This document shows, in pieces, positions 12,156 to 24,948 of a stretch of 64,000 nucleotides of DNA. Every line of letters starts with the position of its first letter. The first letter of the stretch is position 1. The DNA is from Atriophallophorus winterbourni. Its lineage: Eukaryota; Platyhelminthes; Trematoda; Plagiorchiida; Microphallidae. The position numbers and the translations under genes are program-made. The notes under the pieces were generated by a model, which did no database searches, was not told the origin of the DNA, and saw only the letters and a list, made by a program, of their open reading frames with translations. The stretch spans positions 62,001-126,000 of the forward strand of contig JACCGJ010010537.1 in NCBI GenBank assembly GCA_013407085.1. Reading direction: 5' to 3'.

Positions 12156-13051
12156 ATTGTAGATGCTGAAAAACAAACAGATGGTTTTAAATTTGTTTGG
12201 ATATCTGTGGTCCAGTAGTCGTTGGCTAGCCTCACGATGAGCCAGTTTTCAACTTTTATCACTTTAATAATGCTCTTTGTTATGAAAGGGAGATGAGACT
12301 ACGGGTACGGAGACCTGTTTAGAATAAGCGGAGGTAAATAATAAGATAACATCTGTATCCATGGGATGACGACTCACTGAAGTTATCTTTCTATTTATTT
12401 TCTGCGACAAACAATACAAAAATACAATGATCTGTGTGTAAGATTCTAATTAGTTTGCGACCTCAAACCTTGAATCTCGGCCAAGTAACCACAAACGAAT
12501 GTAAAATCTCTTAGTACTTCTGTTGTACAGTGCTATTTTCATTTCTCATATCTGTGTAAGCTTAAGCAACAATACAGTATCTTAGAACACGTGAACTCTA
12601 CGACTATGCGATACTTTGTCTGGATCAGGCTAGTGTGATTTTGATTCGTTCGTGTCAATCAATTAAGTAAAGAACGAATATAGCCGTACAACATTTATGA
12701 TAACAAATGTGTCGACAAGGTACCATCGCCCATCATTTTAGGTCTTGTTTTTCAAGTGTTCCATTTGCATATTTGTGAGTATTGGAAATGTCATTGAGCC
12801 AATTTGTCACTCTTATTTTTCTCTACATAATTGCACATTAAATACAGGGTGGCTATGCTTAAGAAAATCGAAACACCCTAAATAATCTGCCGAACGCACA
12901 AAGTTATACGACCTGTAAACCCGGTACTTCATTCCAGTGCCCTAGTCATAGCTTAAACGTAAGGTTATAAGGTTAGGTACCCGGCGAAGCGGACATTAGG
13001 TGGCCTATCGGCATCCAACATTTTTGATGAATCATTCTGATGAGCCCATAC

Positions 13052-13386
13052 CTGATAAAGTTGCTTCATTCTGTTCGTTGACATCATCAACGTATTCCAC
13101 ATTCTCAGAACTCAGAAAGTTTTATGGTAGAAAAAGCAGTAAGTTTAATAATAACCATAGGATGCCGGGGTATATAGAGTACAAATAGGAAATCTTCCAA
13201 AAAACAATATGGACAGTCACATACCACATGGTTTGTCATATACTCATCGAGTTTAGAAGCGAAAACCGATTCCGAGCGTATGATTTCCTCAGGCAAGATG
13301 TTCAAAGTGAAACATTCTGACCGAGAAAAAATTAGGACGAATATCCAACCGAGAATGCTGAATGCAAAGCCTTTGAATGTTTTCAT
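13052..13386 (-). CDS. Possible small secreted protein, first exons (copy A)
   Basis: Unrecognised. Exon 1 (13386-13225) starts at an ATG and encodes 54 residues: a short basic start, a hydrophobic core FAFSILGWIFVLIF and a polar SRSEC stretch, as in a signal peptide, then an acidic region. It ends at a GTATGT donor. Exon 2 (13103-13052) follows in phase after a 121-bp intron and encodes 17 acidic residues (NVEYVDDVNEQNEATLS) up to a second GTATG donor. No later exon was identified; splicing onto the dehydrogenase exon at 12155 would be out of frame. Because the copies are almost identical, their agreement is no evidence of selection. The gene may be real or a chance frame. Confidence 0.35.
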
Positions 13387-13439
13387 GTTCCAGTAAGGCG
13401 ATTGGGCTTTAGCAAGTGTTTTAGGGGATGATTTTCAGT

Positions 13440-14062
13440 AATTTCAGAATTTGAATGCCAACAGGTCACTCCTTATTTGTAGTTAGGTAAAATCATGTAG
13501 ATTTAGTTTTAACATTCGCTCTTTGAAAGGCAAATTTCTGTACCGGGAGACCAACTTTGTCGAATGATGATAAATCCTGTCAAGTAGTCCGATCACCTTC
13601 CTCAGCCATGGTGCCCAGGCTTGGATGGAATATTCAATTACAGGATGTACATACGCATTAATTAACCGGGATAAGGTTTCGGGCGTGAAAATCCTGAATA
13701 CGGCAGGCTTTATTGTACACAGTTCGGTAATGTTGTCCAAGCGTAAGGTTGAACGACTCACAGATAACGATATCATTTTCTGCGGTGGCCCAGACGAGAT
13801 TTTGCGTGCCAAGCTGATACGTGTGGTGCAGAGATTTTACAAGCCGCAGCATTTTAAATTTCGCTGGGTTAAATGGTAAATCGTTTATCTGGGACCAACG
13901 AAATAAGGTGCACAAATCCCGTTGTGATGCCATATAGTCATTAACAGTTCTAGCAGTTTTCCAGATTTTAATATAATCGGCAAACAGTATCAAGCTACAT
14001 CCAATATCCTCCACTATAACGTTCATATACACTGAGCCTTGGGGAACTCCAATTGCGATGTC
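13440..14062 (-). mobile_element. CR1-like LINE RT fragment (in copy A)
   Basis: Minus-strand reading gives GVPQGS near 14045, the RT core as LILFADYIKIW (the second catalytic Asp of FADD replaced by Tyr), then QAWAPWLRKVIGLLDRIY further on. Two frames are needed, so it is inactive. It ends at a boundary with the SINE-like repeat at about 14070; in copy C the same element continues further. Confidence 0.8.
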
Positions 14063-14169
14063 TATTTTTCTAGTACTTCTGTTGTACAGTGCTAAATTGA
14101 TATGACATTGATGATGAGCTGCATATGGAGTCTCACTGTCACTTCAATTTCCATTTCGCATATCTGTGT

Positions 14170-15299
14170 AAGCGAGATGCCTACATCCCACGATTACAAA
14201 GATTTCAGCTGCTCATAACCAATCACGTTAATAAGCGTAATCACTGTGATTCCGGACTAAGCTTGTATATGATTTGTTTCATTGTTACAAGTTGCCGTGG
14301 TAAAAACCGAAACCAGTCGTGAGGTGGCGGTCAGCAACAAAATACACATTCAGAAAACTCCGCTATTAATGTTTGAATTTGTTAGTTTATAATCAAGAGA
14401 GTTGCCAAGAGCACGGTGGGGACAGTTGAACAAAACCTAATGTTTTTGTACCATTAATCTACGATATATCCTAAAAAGGTTTAGGAATACACGAAACAAG
14501 CGTTTGTCGGGAAAACTTTACCGCTACACCATCCAGTGCACGACAAATCTGAGGAAAACAGACGGGACTATGACGCTGCTGAAGACGCACATTGATGATT
14601 ATGACAAAGACGCTTGCCCGTGCGATATTCTGGAACGAAAAATCATGTGATACAAAAAGCAAGAATTTCAAGGAAAAAACAAATCACCTAAAAAATCAAG
14701 ATAGTCTCATTTAATCAGTTATCAAAAAGTTGAGCAAATGATGGGCACGCAAAATGTTCGCCATATTATTTATCAGCTCAGGGAGCCGCACGGCCCTCTT
14801 TCAATTGTTCGGCGAACAGCAGGGTTCCACTGGTTTCATACAATTTAATTGTGGTGAGGTGTGGGCATAACCTGTGAAAGCAAGAAGTGGTGCATTTTTA
14901 GAAATTGAGAATCAAACAGGTGCAAACAAAAGCTGTAGCAAATGTTGGAAACTAGTTGATTTCGCTAGCCCAGTGTATTTTGTGAATGCTGCATCACCAA
15001 CAGATCGTGAGGAATTTAGCAATATTGGCATACATCTCAGAAATAACAGCGAACAATACGAATTCAATCTCTGAGTACTGCACGTATGAAGTTGTCTTGT
15101 TCGCGTATGGTGCATGCATAAAACAGAATTTTTTACGTGCATAGAGTTCTCAAATACAGAAATGCAATGGCATTCAAGTAAGCGTAGTTTACCGACTTTT
15201 CATCTTTTATAAGGTTGACTAAACCTAATCATACTGTCTCCATATGATTCAAGATTCAAGAATTTATGGTATAAAAAGCTCGTAGCTGTACAACACCAC
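14170..15299. repeat. Unassigned tract shared by blocks Z, A and B
   Basis: Non-coding sequence present at 7640-8650, 14180-15299 and 25065-26203. I found no gene in it. Its right end is the insertion point of the CR1-like LINE and reads as the antisense 3' untranslated part of another LINE. Confidence 0.5.
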
Positions 15300-17672
15300 A
15301 GACCTGGGGACAGACCGGCTCTCTATTCTGGACCTAGTTTTGACTTCTAACGAATCAGCTATTGAATTAGTACACTATGAAGCTCCATTGGGACGGAGTG
15401 ACCATGTGATGCTCGTGTTCGATTATGTCTGCAGTGCATCGAGACACAGTGACGAATCTAAAATCATCCGTAGAGTCGACTTTTCGAGACTCAAGGAAGC
15501 ACTTTGTGAGCTGAATGATGTTCAACTTGATTCTAGTGACTCAAATACACATTATAACTCTCTGATAAACTACCTTCAGATGCAAATCCAGTCGAACTCT
15601 CGATATATTCAGAGGAAAGATGTCCACACCCTCCGTTTCTCTGTTCGCAGCAGAACTAGAAAATGGATTTCATTGAAAAGGCGTGCTTGGGTTACTCATT
15701 GCAATAACGTCACCCCTACATCTTGGTTACAATTTTGCAGAATACGTAACAGAGTCACCACCCTAATTCGGCAGGACAAAAAACAGTACCAGCAACATAT
15801 GGTGGAACGAATGGAAGCGAATCCGAAACTATTGTACAAAATTGTGAATGACAGAACCAAAGTTAAACCAGGTGTTTTCCCGATCATGACAGAAGAAGGT
15901 TTGACTGTCACAGTCCAAGAGACGGCGGATGCGCTTGCGTGCTTTTACTCTCAAGTCTACTGCCCTAAAAAGCAATTATTGCATCATGAATTATCAAACA
16001 CTGTAGAACCACTAACTGAGCCCGTGATCGATCAACTGGTGGCAGAGCGACACTTACGTCGATTGAATACAAAGAAATCTCCCGGGGAGGACAATATTAC
16101 CCCAGCGATTTTTCATGTGTGTTATAGAGAGCTTTCAAATAGCTTAGCTGCGGTTTTCATCCAGAGTCTTGGTGAAGGTTGTGTACCTTTGGCTTGGAAA
16201 GCGGGTGTGGTAACACCAATTTACAAAGGTGGCAGTCGTTCTGACGCAGCAAATTACAGACCTGTAACGATGCTACCATGTATTTTAAAAATTATGGAGC
16301 GCATTATATCTGAATGTATTGTGGGTCAGCTTGAAGCACGAGGTCTTTTGTCAGCAGCACAACACGGGTTCCGCCGGACCAGATCTTGTCTTTCGAATTT
16401 ACTGATCACACTAAATGATTGGACGATGTCGCTTGATCAAGGCTATACGGTACATGCTTGTTATATTGATATTTCAAAGGCTTTTGACAAGGTCGACCAC
16501 AGCTTGCTTCTGCAAAAGCTAGTGCGATATGGAATAACAGGTAACTTACTATCGTGGCTAACAGATTATCTGACCGATCGGCACGTGCGAGTTCGCATTG
16601 ACGGAGTATTGTCGAAAAGTATCGATGTCACGAGCGGGGTGCCTCAAGGTTCAGTGCTCGGACCTATTCTTTTCCTCTTATATATAAATGATATAACTGA
16701 AATAGTGCGATGCAAGCTCGTTCTTTTTGCAGATGACATTAAAATATGGAAGCAAATCCGACTAATGAAGATTGTTTAATGCTGCAAAACGACTTGGATG
16801 CTCTGTATCGCTGGTCTCTAGAGAATCAAATGCCTTTCAGCCTACGTAAATGTCATATGTTACAGCTTGGCCGTAACTGCGAATATACATACCATCTAGG
16901 CCACGATATCCTAAATTGGACCACCACTGAAAAGGACCTCGGAATTTGGATTACTAATAACCTGAAACCGAATATGCATTGTAGAAAAGTGTTTAATCGG
17001 GCATGTGGTATATTAGGAATCCTGAGAAGAATTTTCGGACGGTTCTCACCCAAAACAATTCCTCGTATTTTAAATACTTACATCCATCCAACGATGGATT
17101 ATTTGATCCCAGCCTGGGCACCGTGGTTGCGCAAAGACATCGAGATCCTGGATCGAATATACCACAAAGCTACAAAGTTAGTTGAAGGGATGCAGCGGGT
17201 CCCGTATCAAGAGCGAATGGCCATCCTTGGTTTGCGTGATTTTACACGAAGACGAATGAGGATCGACCTGATTCTGGCTTACAAGATACTGCGGATCGAA
17301 AACCATCCGCTTAGCGAACTAATAAAAGTAAACTCCCCTCGAAATACACGCAGTCACTCGTGTTGCCTCGAAATACCGCACTCAAGACTTGATTGTCGTC
17401 GCTATTTCTTCTCTGTGCGTATCTGCTTTCTATGGAATGCGCTACCGCAAGATGTTGTGAATGCAACGACAATTGATGTTTTCAAATCGAAATTGGATGG
17501 ATACGTCAAACAAAACCCTGAATTTGGCCCGGTGTATTGAAGCAACATGAAGCCAGAAAAATATTAACAATGTGATTTTGATTAAATTTTTCTTTTTGCA
17601 ATAGTTGTCATCCAATGGTACGTGTAAAGCATTAACTTTTTATCACCATAAAATCTTGATTCTTGATTCACA
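15300..17672 (+). mobile_element. CR1-like LINE, 5'-truncated, one frameshift (in copy A)
   Basis: ORF2 starts inside the endonuclease domain (LSILDLVLT, then GRSDHVMLVF) and runs through a linker to a complete reverse transcriptase: KSPGEDNITPAIF, NYRPVTML, HGFRRTRSC, YIDISKAFDKVDH, SGVPQGSVLGP and FADDIKIW. It continues through WAPWLRK and SVRICFLWNALP to a TGA at 17538-17540. The frame is broken once: copy A lacks a C present in copy B near 16761, so reading moves from 15340-16779 to 16746-17540. The 3' end carries a TTGATTC tandem tail, as expected for CR1-type elements, and no long target duplication is seen. Confidence 0.9.
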
Positions 17673-18340
17673 GGATATTCGTATAAGGACAATAAATATA
17701 TATATATATACAAAATAAAATTGAGGCATTAGGAAGATTGACAGTTTTGTAGTTAGAAAAAAATGTCATGTAATGTCTCGGTATGATGGAGAAAAAAATA
17801 TTCGTTTGGATAAAGATCATGTTATATAAACGGGATGTAGGGTGGAATTACTACGCATAAATATATCCAATTTGTTCCTGAAAATCCTTTCACTAGATGA
17901 CTGGACAACCTCTGACGGTAGGGAGTTCCATATGAAACAAACGCGCACCGAATAGAAGAACCGACGGCAGTTCCGGTGAGAATGTGGAATCTCAAATGCC
18001 AGTGGGTGAGTGGCGTAATAGATGCCTCAGAGGGTGCATCTTTGAGTTCATTATATTATAAGTTAAGCTTAGATCAAATCGAACCCGTCTGCGAGGCAGT
18101 GTCTCCAATTTAAGATGAACCAATCGATCATTATATGGTAGGTTGCGGAGACAGTCAACCATTTTAGTTGCTCTGTAATAAATCCTCTCGAGCAGCTTGA
18201 TGTCCTTTTGTAGCCATGGTGCCCAAGCTTGCCCTGAGTAATCCATCACTGGGGTAATATACGTATTTATGAACATGGGGAATATTTCACGGGGAAAACG
18301 TCCGAAAATACGCCGAAGCATACCCAGCATGCGGCTAGCT
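17673..18340 (-). mobile_element. CR1-like LINE 3' part (minus strand)
   Basis: Minus-strand ORF 18330-17992 encodes MLGMLRRIFGRF and QAWAPWLQKDIKLLERIYY. The reading then continues with shifts through SVRVCFIWNSLPSEVV to a stop near 17840, followed by a 3' untranslated part. The LINE at 15300-17672 has inserted into its 3' end in the opposite orientation. Confidence 0.8.
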
Positions 18341-18639
18341 CAGATCTAAGACTATCAAGTGCTATACTAGCGGCTAACGGTAATATACAGCGGTCGGCAA
18401 CGTTCCATCTTCAGTCTTACTAGTAAATGGTTGGCGACTATAACACAATTCCAAGAACGTAAGTCTATGGCACTAAGATTAATGATTGATAATAACGCTA
18501 AAGTTAAATTTTAGGAAACATTTAGCTCTATTCGTGGCTCTGGATTACACAGACGACACAGATATACATGAGAAACTAGAAACCGAACTAAGTCCAGCGT
18601 CTGGTGTGCGATAGTGCAGGATTGCGAAGTATTCCGGAT

Positions 18640-19765
18640 AAACAATTGCTCCGATTTTCAAAAAGGGACTGTGCGATGCCTGTGAAAAGCATCGGGGTAT
18701 CAGTTTTACTTCAGTATCCGGTCGAGGGTGTATAGATCAAATATTCACACTTCGTAAGTTACTGGAGCAACGCCACGCATTTCGTAGGCCAACTATCGTG
18801 GTATTCCTTGACATCCGATTCAATCGATTGCGAAAGTCATGGGAACTGTCTGCTGAGATATGGAGTGTCCGAGAAGTATGTTTGGATCTTGAAAGCATTA
18901 TATTGCCAAACCTCGGACAGGGTTCGAGTGAACGGACAATTGTCGTCCTCGTTCAATATCTCCAGCGGGGTGCAGCAGGGCTGCCTATCTCGAAGTTCCT
19001 TTATAACTTGGCGATCGATGATGTCCTAAGGAAAGCTTAATCTGGTATGGTGGGCGCAGATGTTGAACTTCTGCCGGGTGAGAGAGCTACCGATCTAGTG
19101 TATGCGAATGACATCGCACTTCTGGCGGATGACCCTCATATAATGATACGTGACATCAACCGCCTGGCACTTGAAGGTATAGCATGTGCTTTGCGATTCA
19201 CGCTCCAAAACTAACTGTGTGTGATCTCAATCTTGAATTGGACAACAGCTTTGTTTACCTTGGCAGTTGTAACTCTGCTGGCGGCTGTGTCGATGACGAG
19301 ATCTCACAATGTGTTCGTAAAGCGGATGTAGTGTTTGCTAACCTTCGCCCCTTGTGGCGACGACACGATGTTTCACTCTACACTAAAGACCGAGTGTACA
19401 ACGCAGAGGTGCGTGCTACAGTTCTGTATGGGTGCGAAACATAGTCTATCCGAGAGGAAGATGTACGTCGGCTTTCTATTTTTGACATCGCTGCCTGCCT
19501 AGGATTGCTCACATTTGGTGACAGAATCTCGTTACAAATATAAATGTATGCAAGCGGCTGTTAGTACCAAGTGGCCACGGACATTGAAAAATGCTGATGC
19601 TTGCTCGTTTGCGATGGTTGGTACATGTTTTAAGAATGCCTCATCACCGTTTACCGTGCCGCGCCTTATTCGGAGAGCCTGGGAGGAGCTGGGAGAAACG
19701 ATCGGGAGGCCAGTCCATGACGTGGCGCGTTGGGATGAAGAAATTAAATTTGAACAAACAAAACG
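18640..19765 (+). mobile_element. RTE-like LINE fragment, decayed
   Basis: The frames translate to a broken RT: APIFKKGLCDACEKHRGIS, ISSGVQQGCL, a ...LVYANDIALLAD version of the YxDD motif, then FVYLGSC, LYGCET and LFGEPGRSWEKRSGGQSMTW at the C-terminus. Several frame changes and stops occur. It lies between copies A and B and is not part of the duplicated block. Confidence 0.8.
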
Positions 19766-20000
19766 AAAAATCGCATGCAGTGAAACTACAAAAACAAGCT
19801 TTTGCTGTTTGCATATTCCGCTTTCCTGATATTCACGTACTTGCTCATCTGCCTTTCCTGCTTCATATTGCTTGGCACGTTGTCTGGTTTCAGACTTGTG
19901 CTTCATGATGATGATGCTGAAGTACGCATATAGAAACGATCCATCAGTCACTGATATAATGAAAGTGATAACCGAAAATTTTATAACGTATGTGAAGTAT

Positions 20001-20450
20001 GTATGTACGAAAGCACAAGCCTAATCCTGACAAAGTGCGGCACAGTCAGAGACTGCACGTAAGCGAGATACTGTCAGGTTGCCCAGGCCTAAACCGATGG
20101 TATGAAAGCACAAGCTTGATCCAGGCAAAGTGCCGCACAGTCATACTGTACGTGGGCTAAGATACTGTCAGGTTGCCCAGGCCTAGACAGATATGAGGAA
20201 GAAAAAAGAACAAGAAATGATAGTGAAACTCCAGCCTGTTTCAGCATGCAGCTCACTACGTCTGGCCAATCAATTTAGCACGGGGTTAGCCGCACAGCAC
20301 AGAAGTACTGCACCATTGCACATCCGTGCCTAGACAGATTTGAGAGAAGAAATAGAGATGGTGAGGAGGCTCCAGCGTGTTTCAGCATGCAACTCATCAC
20401 CGGTTAGCCATACAGCACAGAAGTACTGCACGATTGCACATCCGCATGTA
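20001..20450 (+). repeat. Cluster of three SINE-like repeat pieces
   Basis: A partial copy (20001-20095) is followed by a near-complete one (20101-20330) and a diverged 3' part (20330-20442). The last piece is the same junction sequence that starts copy A at 9467, marking the left edge of copy B. Confidence 0.7.
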
Positions 20451-20749
20451 AAGTAGGGGAATTCAAGTGGACATGGCGTAAAATAACAGGACCCCCTCAA
20501 CGTCAAAATTGCGAGTCATAAACATATTAATACGTAATTTTCCCCATTATATTTATGCATGAAAGCAGAATCTTGATCCAGGCAAAGTGCTGCGCAGTCA
20601 TAGACATTACATAGGCTAAAATACTGTCATATTGCTCATACTGCCTAGTGTGTTTCCGTGTGTCGCTCACTAGCGATAGCAAATCAAAATATCAGGTGTC
20701 AGCTGCACAGCGCAGAAGAACTGCAAGATTGCAGATCCAAAATAAAAGA

Positions 20750-23041
20750 TTAACCAAATAAAGACGTTTGAAACGTGGACTGGTGCCATGATATGAAAAA
20801 CACAACTGACCACTTGATCAAGGGCAACGCAAGGTAGCGCGGATAGATGAAAACATCTTTTTCGTTGGCACGCACTGCCTGGACGATTCGGCGAGCGGCA
20901 TATTCAGCGTCAACGATCGGGAAGAGCCAGCTTTGTCTGCAAAATCAAGAAGCGAGTCAGTTTCATTGACAATAGCAATCTATTCAAGTTCATATCGCTC
21001 GAGTTATATGAATAGTTGGAGTGATTAACGATACTGACGTTTTCTAAAATCTTGACCAGTATGCAATACGCAGAGAAAGAATTGCCCGGATCGATGCAAA
21101 ATGCCGCACAGCCGGGAACTGCACGTGGACTAAGATAATGTCAGGTTGCCTGGGCCTAGAAAGATATAAATAAAAATGAGAAAATGGAAGCGACACCAGT
21201 GTTTTTCTGCATGCAGCTCAGTACCTTTGGGATATCAATTTAGCGCATCAGTACAGCATAATAGCACATCGTGCACAAAACAATCTAAAAGAAGAGTGAT
21301 TTTGAACGAATACATGTTATTTTACACAAACAATCTGTAATAATGCTAAATTTAATCCGTAAATCACCATGCTCACGACAGAATGTGTCGAGTGAGATTA
21401 TATAAAATCACAGCACAAGATACGGACTAGAGGGCTCCAAAGCAGCAACGAGGTGCTTTGGAATTAGCATGGTGCTTGGTTCACGTATGGAGCCAAGGTG
21501 AAATGAAGGATAGCGAATAATGTAATAAGCATGAGAAGCAGACGAGTTAACTTATTAGATCCGTCACTCACTTTGTTTTACAACCTTTAAACATTTTGGT
21601 GTTCATGAAAAAGGGGTATATACGCGTCAAGTGAATTTTTTCCTCGAGTTTCAAATGCATCATTTCTAATTCCAGTGATTCAGATAAGAGAATTCCAGCA
21701 GCTTTGCTCGCACAATAATCACCCAAACCAGCTAAAGGAATAACTGCAGCTATTGATGCGATAGACACGAAGTGGCCACGCGGTTCTTCAATTAGTCCAG
21801 TGTCCGATTGTTCAGATACTTTACCGCCAATCATACGAGGTAAAAAAGCCTTGATTGTCTGAAAAATAGGACAATAAAATGGAGGAGTAGATTCTAATCA
21901 AAAATCAAGTAATAGAAACAATATTGCGTCAACATTTTGAAATAGCGTTCGGGTATGAGAAAAGTATTATTTATTGCGAAATCAGGATTTTCTATGTATG
22001 TATGTATGTATGAAAGCACAAGCCTGATTCAGGCAAAGTGCCGTACAGTCAGAGACTGCACGTGGGCCAACATACCGTCAGGTTGCCTAGACATAGACAG
22101 ATATGAGAAAGAAAATGGAAATGGTAGTGAGTCACCGGCCTGTTTCAGCATGCAGCTCACCATCGGTGGCCAATCAATTTAGCACGGTGTTAGCCTCACA
22201 GCACAGAAGTACTGTACGATTGCACATCCGTGCGGATTGTCTATACCATGTGGATATCAGGTTCCAGTGGATTTTAGTCATCAAAGGATCGGGGGTATAA
22301 AGTTCAACAGTTTCAATAAAAACGAAGATTTCCTACTGTTTTCCGTTAAAATACCATGTGAAACGCAAATGCAAACAAGCAACATTGGACATTGCAACAA
22401 GCGTAATGGGTAGAATATTGGAAGAAACGGAAACGAGTAATAGTTCAGAATGACTCATTTTGTACAGTATTGATTCGAAATATTTAAAATGAAACTTACA
22501 TAAAAATGTGAGGTATAATTAACCTTCAAACACCTTTCGAAATCTTCGGATTTCAAGTCAACTAATGACTGTCCATTAACAACACCCGCGTTGTTCACAA
22601 CAACAGTCACACGGCCAACTTCTCTCAGTACGGCTTCAGCAGTCTGAATGATTTCTTCTTTCTTGCTGATAAAATTGGCTGGAAAAGGTGTGTTCAATTT
22701 ACCTCATATCGCACAAATAAGTTCGTAATGTGCATCCTTTTTCTGCTAAAATTTTTGCAGTTTCTTTGAGGGAAATTTCGTTGATATCCCAAGCAACTAA
22801 TGTTGGGCAGAACTTTGAAAATTCGATACACATTAATCGTCCAATACCGCTACCAGCACCTAATTATTAGTTAGAACGAAAATGTGAACATACCGGTGAT
22901 TAGAACGACGTCATCGCTGAGAGATTTGTACGTCGGGAAAATAAAGCGCCAGACGCTTTTACAGAACTCCGTGATATAAGAGAATATAAAAGTAAGCGAA
23001 ATTAAAACGCTCTCAACGATGATGCTGAATACATCGTACAT
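20750..23041 (-). CDS. Short-chain dehydrogenase, SDR16C/RDH10-like (copy B)
   Basis: Same architecture as copy A. Minus-strand exons: 23041-22894, 22859-22703, 22665-22500, 21858-21572 and 20936-20750; 314 residues, with all splice sites and the TGAGSGIG, NNAG, SIAS and YCASK motifs intact. Exons 1-3 are identical to copy A by eye. Exon 4 reads IPLAGLGDYCASK and NTKMFKGCKTK, closer to the family pattern than copy A. It is the likeliest of the three to keep the ancestral protein. Any promoter lies within duplicated sequence, so the copies could share regulation. Confidence 0.9.
22011..22232 (+). repeat. Dispersed SINE-like repeat (copy B equivalent)
   Basis: Duplicated together with the block; corresponds to 11126-11346 with a few substitutions and a shorter TATG run in front. 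Confidence 0.75.
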
Positions 23042-23937
23042 ATTGTAGATGCTGAAAAACAAACAGATGGTTTTAAATTTGTTTGGATATCTGTGGTCCA
23101 GTAGTCGTTGGCTAGCCTCACGATGAGCCAGTTTTCAACTTTTATCACTTTAATAATGCTCTTTGTTATGAAAGGGAGATGAGACTACGGGTACGGAGAC
23201 CTGTTTAGAATAAGCGGAGGTAAATAATAAGATAACATCTGTATCCATGGGATGACGACTCACTGAAGTTATCTTTCTATTTATTTTCTGCGACAAACAA
23301 TACAAAAATACAATGATCTGTGTGTAAGATTCTAATTAGTTTGCGACCTCAAACCTTGAATCTCGGCCAAGTAACCACAAACGAATGTAAAATCTCTTAG
23401 TACTTCTGTTGTACAGTGCTATTTTCATTTCTCATATCTGTGTAAGCTTAAGCAACAATACAGTATCTTAGAACACGTGAACTCTACGACTATGCGATAC
23501 TTTGTCTGGATCAGGCTAGTGTGATTTTGATTCGTTCGTGTCAATCAATTAAGTAAAGAACGAATATAGCCGTACAACATTTATGATAACAAATGTGTCG
23601 ACAAGGTACCATCGCCCATCATTTTAGGTCTTGTTTTTCAAGTGTTCCATTTGCATATTTGTGAGTATTGGAAATGTCATTGAGCCAATTTGTCACTCTT
23701 ATTTTTCTCTACATAATTGCACATTAAATACAGGGTGGCTATGCTTAAGAAAATCGAAACACCCTAAATAATCTGCCGAACGCACAAAGTTATACGACCT
23801 GTAAACCCGGTACTTCATTCCAGTGCACTAGTCATAGCTTAAACGTAAGGTTATAAGGTTAGGTACCCGGCGAAGCGGACATTAGGTGGCCTATCGGCAT
23901 CCAACATTTTTGATGAATCATTCTGATGAGCCCATAC

Positions 23938-24272
23938 CTGATAAAGTTGCTTCATTCTGTTCGTTGACATCATCAACGTATTCCACATTCTCAGAACTCA
24001 GAAAGTTTTATGGTAGAAAAAGCAGTAAGTTTAATAATAACCATAGGATGCCGGGGTATATAGAGTACAAATAGGAAATCTTCCAAAAAACAATATGGAC
24101 AGTCACATACCACATGGTTTGTCATATACTCATCGAGTTTAGAAGCGAAAACCGATTCCGAGCGTATGATTTCCTCAGGCAAGATGTTCAAAGTGGAACA
24201 TTCTGACCGAGAAAAAATTAGGACGAATATCCAACCGAGAATGCTGAATGCAAAGCCTTTGAATGTTTTCAT
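23938..24272 (-). CDS. Possible small secreted protein, first exons (copy B)
   Basis: Exons 24272-24111 and 23989-23938, equivalent to 13386-13225 and 13103-13052 in copy A. The signal-peptide-like start and both GTATG donors are retained. The only change seen in the coding part is Phe to Ser after the SRSEC motif. Function unknown; reality uncertain for the same reasons as copy A. Confidence 0.35.
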
Positions 24273-24325
24273 GTTCCAGTAAGGCGATTGGGCTTTAGCA
24301 AGTGTTTTAGGGGATGATTTTCAGT

Positions 24326-24948
24326 AATTTCAGAATTTGAATGCCAACAGGTCACTCCTTATTTGTAGTTAGGTAAAATCATGTAGATTTAGTTTTAACA
24401 TTCGCTCTTTGAAAGGCAAATTTCTGTACCGGGAGACCAACTTTGTCGAATGATGATAAATCCTGTCAAGTAGTCCGATCACCTTCCTCAGCCATGGTGC
24501 CCAGGCTTGGATGGAATATTCAATTACAGGATGTACATACGCATTAATTAACCGGGATAAGGTTTCGGGCGTGAAAATCCTGAATACGGCAGGCTTTATT
24601 GTACACAGTTCGGTAATGTTGTCCAAGCGTAAGGTTGAACGACTCACAGATAACGATATCATTTTCTGCGGTGGCCCAGACGAGATTTTGCGTGCCAAGC
24701 TGATACGTGTGGTGCAGAGATTTTACAAGCCGCAGCATTTTAAATTTCGCTGGGTTAAATGGTAAATCGTTTATCTGGGACCAACGAAATAAGGTGCACA
24801 AATCCCGTTGTGATGCCATATAGTCATTAACAGTTCTAGCAGTTTTCCAGATTTTAATATAATCGGCAAACAGTATCAAGCTACATCCAATATCCTCCAC
24901 TATAACGTTCATATACACTGAGCCTTGGGGAACTCCAATTGCGATGTC
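24326..24948 (-). mobile_element. CR1-like LINE RT fragment (in copy B)
   Basis: The equivalent of 13440-14062, with identical frames and the same Asp-to-Tyr change in the FADD motif, so it was dead before the duplication. Confidence 0.8.

Larger units (their letters stand above)
9467..17672. repeat. Segmental duplication, copy A
   Basis: This is the first of three long near-identical blocks. Alignment by eye gives a nearly constant offset of about 10.86-10.91 kb to copy B (20326-28552). Most of 11100-15300 differs by only scattered single bases. It contains the SDR gene, the possible secreted-protein exons, a minus-strand CR1 fragment and a CR1-like LINE. Confidence 0.9.

Noticed and set aside
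13036..13070. CTGATGAG at 13036, possible ribozyme core
   Set aside because: No GAAA follows a pairing stem II, and the site overlaps a plausible splice donor on the other strand.
12155..13386. The secreted-protein exons as upstream coding exons of the dehydrogenase
   Set aside because: The phase after 13052 is 1, and joining to the acceptor before 12155 gives the wrong frame for the dehydrogenase.
19532..19951. 139-codon minus-strand frame
   Set aside because: It is antisense to the RTE C-terminal fragment, which explains the open frame.
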